Positions 59,689 through 64,000 of a stretch of DNA of 64,000 nt are shown piece by piece (the first letter of the stretch is position 1; each line of letters opens with the position of its first letter). A program made the translations under genes and the position numbers. This DNA is from Sphingomonas zeae (GTDB lineage Bacteria > Pseudomonadota > Alphaproteobacteria > Sphingomonadales > Sphingomonadaceae). Location of the stretch: positions 372,001 to 436,000 of the forward strand of contig NZ_JACIFA010000002.1 in the NCBI RefSeq assembly GCF_014197135.1, given 5' to 3'. A model generated the notes under the pieces. That model was not told the DNA's origin. It searched no databases and worked only from the letters and a program-made list of their open reading frames with translations.

Positions 59689-59829
59689 ATGACCCCACCG
59701 ACCGAACCCGATCCCCGGACCGCACCTGACGATCATGACGACGCGACCAACCAAGGCGTCTCCGCCCCCGAGCCTGTCGAAGGCGGCGACGACACCCCCG
59801 ATGGAGACGGCGAATCGCCCCAAGGGTGA
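59689..59829 (+). CDS. Short acidic ORF overlapping the rimM start
   Basis: A 46-codon reading frame (MTPPTEPDPRTAPDDHDDAT and on, acidic, Pro/Gly-rich) with AGGAG seven bases before its ATG. It ends at a TGA (59827) inside the rimM frame. The ribosome site is stronger than any visible for rimM, so it may be a translated leader coupling ribosomes into rimM. Alternatively it is a chance frame. Confidence 0.35.
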   Translation: MTPPTEPDPRTAPDDHDDATNQGVSAPEPVEGGDDTPDGDGESPQG

Positions 59830-60295
59830 GCCGCGCGTCACGCTGGCGGTGATCGTCGGCGCGCACGGCATTGCGGGCGAGGTCCGGTTGAAGGTCTTTG
59901 CCGACGATCTGTCGGACTATCGCTCGTTCAATGACGGCGCGCTGACGCTGAAATCGACGCGCGAAGGCTCGAACGGCGTCATCGCGCGTTTCGCCGAAGT
60001 CACTGACCGTAACGCCGCCGAGGCGCTGCGTGGTACGGAACTGACGGTGGCGCGCTCTGCCCTGCCTCCGCTGGAGGACGGCGAATATTATCATGCCGAC
60101 ATTATTGGCCTGTCCGCGATCGCCAGTGACGGCGAGGAACTGGGCCATATCGCGCTGATCGAGAATTTCGGCGCGGGCGACGTGCTCGAGATCGAACGCC
60201 CCGATGGCCGCCGCTTCATGGTGCCGATGAATGCACAGGCCGTGCCCGAATGGAATCAGGACCGCCTGATCGTGGAGCGCGCTTTCATCGCCTGA
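59801..60295 (+). CDS. rimM: Ribosome maturation factor RimM
   Basis: 164 residues from ATG 59801; an in-frame ATG at 59735 would add 22 Pro/Ser/Thr-rich residues. The conserved start of the domain is [20 protein letters not shown]. The PRC-barrel part has [27 protein letters not shown] and [12 protein letters not shown]. It binds S19 and helps 30S maturation. The 3' end overlaps the convergent oxidoreductase by 11 bases. Confidence 0.93.
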   Translation: METANRPKGEPRVTLAVIVGAHGIAGEVRLKVFADDLSDYRSFNDGALTLKSTREGSNGVIARFAEVTDRNAAEALRGTELTVARSALPPLEDGEYYHADIIGLSAIASDGEELGHIALIENFGAGDVLEIERPDGRRFMVPMNAQAVPEWNQDRLIVERAFIA

Positions 60296-61193
60296 TCGGG
60301 CGTTGCGCGTTCAACAAGTTGCGGATCGTCGTGGCCGCGACGCCTGCCTCGCCCATGGCGTGGCTGATCTGATCCAGCCCCTTCACCACATCACCCGCCG
60401 CGAACAGGCCGGGAACTGAGGTCCGCTGGTGGTCGTCCACCTCCAGGCAACCGCTCGGATCGGCCTTCGCACCCGCCGATACCGCCAGTTCGGACCGGAT
60501 GCGGGAGCCCATCGCCGGATAGACGCTGTCAAAGTCCATCCGCCCGCTTGCCGTATCGAGCGCGATCCGATCCCCTTCGATCGCCCAGCCGCCGCAGGGG
60601 CCATCGACGCGCTTCACCCCCGCATCGTCCAAGGCCTTCGCGCATTCGGGATCGAGATCATGCCCGGCATCGGGGGCAATCAGCGTCACGTCGCGGGTAA
60701 AGCCGCGCAGAAACAGCGCCTCGCGCATGCCATGGTCGCTGGTGCCGATCACGCCGACGCGCTTGTCGGTAACCTCATAGCCGTCACAGACCGGGCAATA
60801 GCGGATGAGGCCGCGCTCCAGCGCCGGATCGTGCACCTCGGGCAACAGGTGCCTGGGCCGATGATTGACCACGCCCGTCGCCAGCAGAACGGTGCGGGTG
60901 GGGTACGCGCCTTCATCGGTCAGGACCCGGAAATGCCCATCGTCGGGCCGGATCGCCGTGACCCGGTGCGGCGTGCAATGTGCGCCATAGCGCTGCGCTT
61001 GGTCATGCATCCGGGCGAGCAGCGCCTTGCCACTGATCCCTTCCGGGAAACCGGCATGATTATGCGTGCACGGGATCATCGCGGCACGGCTCGCCCCGCT
61101 ATCGAACATATGGATACGCAGGTGATAGCGGGCGAGATAGATCGCCGCTGTCAGTCCCGCCGGCCCCGCGCCGATGATGATGCAATCGTCCAT
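60285..61193 (-). CDS. Thioredoxin reductase-like flavoprotein
   Basis: A 302-residue FAD/NAD(P) enzyme. FAD motif [20 protein letters not shown] is at the N-terminus and the redox pair C133-C136 in [10 protein letters not shown]. The late [10 protein letters not shown] is typical. The second dinucleotide motif ([14 protein letters not shown]) is weak in the usual NADPH signature, so the cofactor is uncertain. It lies within the rimM-trmD interval on the opposite strand, next to vapBC. It may reduce a dedicated thioredoxin-like partner. Confidence 0.85.
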   Translation of the reverse strand: MDDCIIIGAGPAGLTAAIYLARYHLRIHMFDSGASRAAMIPCTHNHAGFPEGISGKALLARMHDQAQRYGAHCTPHRVTAIRPDDGHFRVLTDEGAYPTRTVLLATGVVNHRPRHLLPEVHDPALERGLIRYCPVCDGYEVTDKRVGVIGTSDHGMREALFLRGFTRDVTLIAPDAGHDLDPECAKALDDAGVKRVDGPCGGWAIEGDRIALDTASGRMDFDSVYPAMGSRIRSELAVSAGAKADPSGCLEVDDHQRTSVPGLFAAGDVVKGLDQISHAMGEAGVAATTIRNLLNAQRPIRR

Positions 61194-61223
61194 GGCGGGG
61201 CAAAGCGCGAGCGCTCGCAACGT

Positions 61224-61244
61224 TCCTTGGCGTTTCTCCAAGGA
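61224..61244. promoter_or_regulatory. Inverted repeat in the vapB upstream region
   Basis: Arms TCCTTGG and CCAAGGA, 7-base loop, immediately upstream of the GTATATAC pair. It may be a second regulatory site or part of the divergent promoter. Confidence 0.4.
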
Positions 61245-61248
61245 CCAT

Positions 61249-61269
61249 GTATATACACGGCGTATATAC
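61249..61269. promoter_or_regulatory. Probable VapB operator: paired GTATATAC palindromes
   Basis: Two copies of the self-complementary octamer GTATATAC are spaced by five bases (61249-61256 and 61262-61269), ending one base before the vapB ribosome site. AT-rich paired palindromes here fit autoregulation by a VapB/AbrB-type antitoxin complex. Confidence 0.7.
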
Positions 61270-61278
61270 GGAGGTGAT

Positions 61279-61551
61279 ATGGGCAAGGACTATCAGGCGA
61301 AAGTCTTCCGCTCGGGCAATTCGCTGGCGCTGCGTTTGCCCGCAGCGCTGGGGCTGGTGGAAGGAACCGAGATGACGCTTCGGGAAGAGCAAGGGCGCTA
61401 TGTGTTCGAGCCCGTGCAAGCGCTGCGCAAGACGATCGACCTGACGGGTATCGCCGGGTCGATGCCGTGGCTGAAACCGATCGAACGGGATGAGCGTGAG
61501 TTCGACGATCCTGAGCGGCCATGGCACCTGCTGAACGGAAAGGACGCGTAG
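61279..61551 (+). CDS. vapB: Antitoxin of the VapB/AbrB-fold type
   Basis: A 90-residue protein. The N-terminal swapped-hairpin DNA-binding motif [20 protein letters not shown] is followed by a C-terminal segment ([14 protein letters not shown]) of the kind that wraps the toxin. GGAGG precedes the ATG. It should neutralise VapC and repress the pair through the palindromes upstream. The start codon is preceded by the operator; the longer frame is rejected. Confidence 0.9.
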   Translation: MGKDYQAKVFRSGNSLALRLPAALGLVEGTEMTLREEQGRYVFEPVQALRKTIDLTGIAGSMPWLKPIERDEREFDDPERPWHLLNGKDA

Positions 61552-61555
61552 GCCG

Positions 61556-61930
61556 GTGCGTTATCTGATCGACACCAACTGCTGCATATTCCTGTTTGCG
61601 GGTGAATATCCGGCGTTGCTCGACCGCGTATCGGCAACGCCAGTAGGTGAGATCGGTCTCTCCAGCATCGTTTTTGCTGAGCTGGCTCTGGGTGTCCGCC
61701 ACGGCAAACCGCCTCTGGAGCGCCAGTTGGAGCAACTCGCCAAGCAGATGCCGATCCTTCCGTTCGACGAAGCAGCGGCGCGCTGCTATGCGACCCTTCC
61801 TTTTCGGCGGGGACGGTTCGACCGGCTGCTCGCTGCCCATGCGCTCAGTCTGGGCGGCACCGTCATCACCAATAACGAGGCCGACTTTGTCGACATCCCC
61901 GGCCTGACCATCGAGAACTGGACGCTGTGA
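61556..61930 (+). CDS. vapC: PIN-domain ribonuclease toxin VapC
   Basis: 124 residues. The PIN acidic residues are visible: D6 (YLIDTN), E42 (FAEL), D89 (RFDRLL) and D110 (NNEADF). VapC toxins cut tRNA or rRNA and slow growth. It starts with GTG four bases after the vapB stop, and its own stop overlaps the trmD GTG start by four bases. The pair sits between rimM and trmD, a place normally without extra genes. Confidence 0.9.
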   Translation: MRYLIDTNCCIFLFAGEYPALLDRVSATPVGEIGLSSIVFAELALGVRHGKPPLERQLEQLAKQMPILPFDEAAARCYATLPFRRGRFDRLLAAHALSLGGTVITNNEADFVDIPGLTIENWTL

Positions 61931-62646
61931 CCTTTCGCGCGACGATATTGACGCTCTACCCGGAGATGTTTCCCGGACCCCTGGGCCATTCGCTGGCGGG
62001 GCGGGCGCTGCGCGAGGATCGCTGGGCGCTGGAAGCCGTTCAGATCCGCGACTTCGCGACCGACAAGCATCGTTCGGTCGACGATACGCCCGCAGGCGGC
62101 GGCGCGGGCATGGTGCTGCGCGCCGATGTGCTGGCGGCGGCGGTGGACTCGGTCGCCGACGACCGACCCGTGCTGGCCATGACGCCGCGCGGGCGCCCAC
62201 TCACCCAGCCACGCGTCCGCGAACTGGCGGCGGGGCCGGGCGTCACCGTGCTGTGCGGCCGCTTCGAGGGTTTCGACGAGCGCCTGTTCGAGGCGCGCGG
62301 CATCGAGCAGGTGTCGATCGGCGACTATATCCTGTCGGGCGGCGAGATGGGGGCGCTCGTGCTGCTCGACGCTTGCGTTCGGTTGCTTCCCGGCGTAATG
62401 GGCGCGGCTTCCAGTGGAGTCGAGGAAAGCTTCGAAAGCGGCCTCCTCGAATATCCGCAATATGCCCGACCTGCGGAGTGGGAAGGGCGCACGATCCCTG
62501 AAGTGCTGCGATCGGGGGATCATGCGAAAATCGCGGCCTGGCGTCATGCTAGGGCTTGCGAGGATACACGGTCAAGGCGGCCGGACCTTTGGGAACGTCA
62601 TGAGGGCGTTCGGGTCGGTCGCCCTCTGGCGCGCGGCGACGATTGA
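61927..62646 (+). CDS. trmD: tRNA (guanine37-N1)-methyltransferase
   Basis: 239 residues. Family motifs [24 protein letters not shown] (knot region), [19 protein letters not shown] and [13 protein letters not shown] are clear. It starts at a GTG that overlaps the vapC stop, so translation may depend on ribosomes leaving vapC. It methylates G37 in tRNA, an essential activity in many bacteria. The downstream gene is rplS. Confidence 0.95.
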   Translation: MTFRATILTLYPEMFPGPLGHSLAGRALREDRWALEAVQIRDFATDKHRSVDDTPAGGGAGMVLRADVLAAAVDSVADDRPVLAMTPRGRPLTQPRVRELAAGPGVTVLCGRFEGFDERLFEARGIEQVSIGDYILSGGEMGALVLLDACVRLLPGVMGAASSGVEESFESGLLEYPQYARPAEWEGRTIPEVLRSGDHAKIAAWRHARACEDTRSRRPDLWERHEGVRVGRPLARGDD

Positions 62647-62656
62647 GGAATGCATC

Positions 62657-63049
62657 ATGAACGTGATCCAGCAGATCGAAGCTGAGCAGATCGCCAAGTT
62701 CAACGAGACGAAGAAGATCCCCGAATTCCGCCCCGGCGATACGCTGAAGGTCGGTGTGAAGGTCGTCGAAGGCGAGCGTACCCGCGTCCAGTTCTATGAG
62801 GGCGTCTGCATCGCCCGCTCGAACAAGGGCATGGGCTCGTCGTTCACCGTCCGCAAGATCTCCTTCGGTGAGGGCGTGGAGCGCGTCTTCCCGCTCTACT
62901 CGCCGAACGTCGACTCGATCGATGTCGTCCGCAAGGGCGCAGTGCGTCGAGCGAAGCTGTACTATCTGCGTGGCCGCACCGGCAAGTCGGCGCGTATCGC
63001 AGAGCGTCGCGACACGCGTCCGGCCAAGGGCACCGCAGCCGCCGAGTAA
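62657..63049 (+). CDS. rplS: 50S ribosomal protein L19
   Basis: 130 residues; starts [20 protein letters not shown] with the L19 motifs [40 protein letters not shown] and [25 protein letters not shown] precedes the start. It ends at a strong terminator and closes the ffh-rpsP-rimM-trmD-rplS block. Confidence 0.96.
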   Translation: MNVIQQIEAEQIAKFNETKKIPEFRPGDTLKVGVKVVEGERTRVQFYEGVCIARSNKGMGSSFTVRKISFGEGVERVFPLYSPNVDSIDVVRKGAVRRAKLYYLRGRTGKSARIAERRDTRPAKGTAAAE

Positions 63050-63086
63050 TCGGCGCGGCGGACCCTCTAGCGGTTCGATAGGGAAG

Positions 63087-63121
63087 GGGCGGTGGCACCA
63101 AGCGGTGCCGCTGCCCTTTTT
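63087..63121 (+). terminator. Rho-independent terminator after rplS
   Basis: A 13-bp stem (63087-63099 with 63104-63116, two G-U pairs) with loop AAGC and five T ends the ribosomal block, 38 bases after the rplS stop. Confidence 0.92.
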
Positions 63122-63216
63122 CTTTGGCGTACTCCCGCCTACGTCCGTTCCGAAGGCCACGCCCCAACAGCAAGCAGAAGCGGGCCGGACGTCAATCGGA
63201 TAGGCAATCCCTTGGC

Positions 63217-63241
63217 TTCCGACTTCGCTCAGGCCGGACGG
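63217..63241. repeat. REP-like half-site
   Basis: The string gacttcgctcagg matches one arm of the 25-base inverted repeat at 41.4 kb, with some divergence at the ends. It is unpaired here and lies between rplS and the cyclophilin gene. Confidence 0.55.
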
Positions 63242-63251
63242 CGGGTGGTGC

Positions 63252-63893
63252 TCAACCCCCGAAATTATACAGCCACATGCGGGGCTCCTTGGTCGGCTGC
63301 GGCTTGCCGTCCAGTCGCTTGGCGGAGATCAGCGTGACGGGTTTCAGGATCATCTGCCCCTTCATCGCGTCCTGTCCGCCGCCCGAGGGCTTGGCGAGGA
63401 TCTTCTTCACCGTGTCCATGCCCGCGACGATCCGCCCGAACGCGGCATAGCCGTCATAGCCGGGTCGCGCGTCCATGCCGGGCGTCGGGCCGACGGTGAT
63501 GAAGAAATTGCCGCCCGCCGAGGACGGCGTCGTTCCCCGCGCCATCGAAATGGTCGCGTCGAGATGCTTGATCCCGGTCCTGGCCGTTGTCTCCAGCGGG
63601 AAGGGGGGCAGGATGCGGCGCGCATCGGTGCGTATGCCGCCTTGGACGAAGCCCTTTTTGGGGTCGCGCTTGTCGCGAGCCGCGCGATAGAAGCTGGTGC
63701 CGTCGAACCGGCCGTCATCGACATAGGCGAGGAAGTTCTTGCTCGTCGCGGGCGCATGGCGCGTGTCGAGCGCCACGACGATCGGCCCCTCTGACGTATT
63801 GAGCTGCACCCGGACATAGCCGGGGCGGGGGACATTCTGGTTCGCCGGAGCGGCGGCGGTCAGCAGGGCGAGAAACGGCAACGCATACTTCAT
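63252..63893 (-). CDS. Exported cyclophilin-type peptidyl-prolyl isomerase
   Basis: 213 residues with a signal peptide (MKYALPFLALLTAAAPA). Cyclophilin features include FLAYVDDGRFDGTSFYR, the FVQGG core, SMARGTTPSSAGGNFFIT and AAFGRIVAGMD. The periplasmic location is inferred. It assists proline isomerisation of exported proteins. The start ATG is near the window edge; about 107 bases upstream hold no gene that I can support. Confidence 0.9.
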   Translation of the reverse strand: MKYALPFLALLTAAAPANQNVPRPGYVRVQLNTSEGPIVVALDTRHAPATSKNFLAYVDDGRFDGTSFYRAARDKRDPKKGFVQGGIRTDARRILPPFPLETTARTGIKHLDATISMARGTTPSSAGGNFFITVGPTPGMDARPGYDGYAAFGRIVAGMDTVKKILAKPSGGGQDAMKGQMILKPVTLISAKRLDGKPQPTKEPRMWLYNFGG

Positions 63894-64000
63894 GGCGCCC
63901 CGATTACCGCCTTCTCCCCGTCTTGTGGAGGGGGGCGAGTATCTGACCGCGATGTCACCCGATGGTCAGTGCGCCGTTACGGCCGGATGCTAAGGTCCGT

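Noticed and set aside
57108..59690. 860-codon minus-strand ORF
   Set aside because: Antisense to ffh and rpsP, which have unmistakable motifs on the plus strand; product is His/Leu/Arg-rich without domains.
1..64000. tRNA genes, insertion sequences, prophage and attachment sites
   Set aside because: None were recognised on reading both strands; absence was not tested by a dedicated search program.

Overview
The window is about 64 kb of high-GC, densely packed bacterial chromosome. Gene content and order point to an alphaproteobacterium of the Sphingomonas type (inference). The pointers are an XrtA/PEP-CTERM exopolysaccharide locus, ChpT of the CckA-ChpT-CtrA phosphorelay, an ornithine-decarboxylase plus deoxyhypusine-synthase-like pair (sphingomonads are known for homospermidine), an RpoH sigma factor, and several dispersed GC-rich palindromic repeats. 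No tRNA, rRNA operon, insertion sequence, prophage or CRISPR array was seen.

Region 1 (1-17.5 kb) is an exosortase A locus. Two hydrolases and an acyl carrier protein lie on the minus strand. They are divergent from a long, tightly overlapping plus-strand operon: acyl-CoA ligase, PLP decarboxylase, polysaccharide export lipoprotein, chain-length protein, tyrosine autokinase, outer-membrane barrel, ExeA-like ATPase, deacetylase, FemAB-like protein, glycosyltransferase, exosortase with a C-terminal EpsI-like region, and an asparagine-synthase-like amidotransferase. The divergent promoter gap carries a 207-bp tandem repeat. No PEP-CTERM substrate is present in the window.

Region 2 (17.6-24.3 kb) holds a threonine dehydratase, the polyamine pair, an esterase, MtgA and small membrane or exported proteins. 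Region 3 (24-35.4 kb) is mostly housekeeping: YbaB, DnaX and SRP RNA, two adjacent cysteine desulfurases with a ferredoxin, RpoH, an RluD-type pseudouridine synthase, a JAMM protease and ChpT. Region 4 (35.4-40.7 kb) is a compact cheA-cheW-cheY-cheB-cheR cluster with an unusual CheA. Region 5 (40.7-46.4 kb) holds an AmpD-like amidase, RNase P RNA, and a carbonic anhydrase with a SulP transporter.

Region 6 (46.5-51.6 kb) is a phage-shock-protein locus with more genes than the classic pspABC. PspF is divergent from a sigma-54-type promoter. That promoter leads into a 48-residue exported peptide, pspA, pspB and pspC, then four small membrane proteins with PspB-like coiled coils, a HExxH protein and sufE. 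This is the best candidate for an undescribed system.

Region 7 (51.7-64 kb) carries superoxide dismutase, YciB, FtsY, MtaB, a DUF924 protein, a degenerate GGDEF/EAL protein, and the ffh-rpsP-rimM-trmD-rplS block. A thioredoxin-reductase-like gene and a vapBC toxin-antitoxin pair interrupt that block, and vapC overlaps trmD by four bases. A cyclophilin closes the window. Coordinates and motifs come from direct reading; family names rest on recognised motifs, without database searches.
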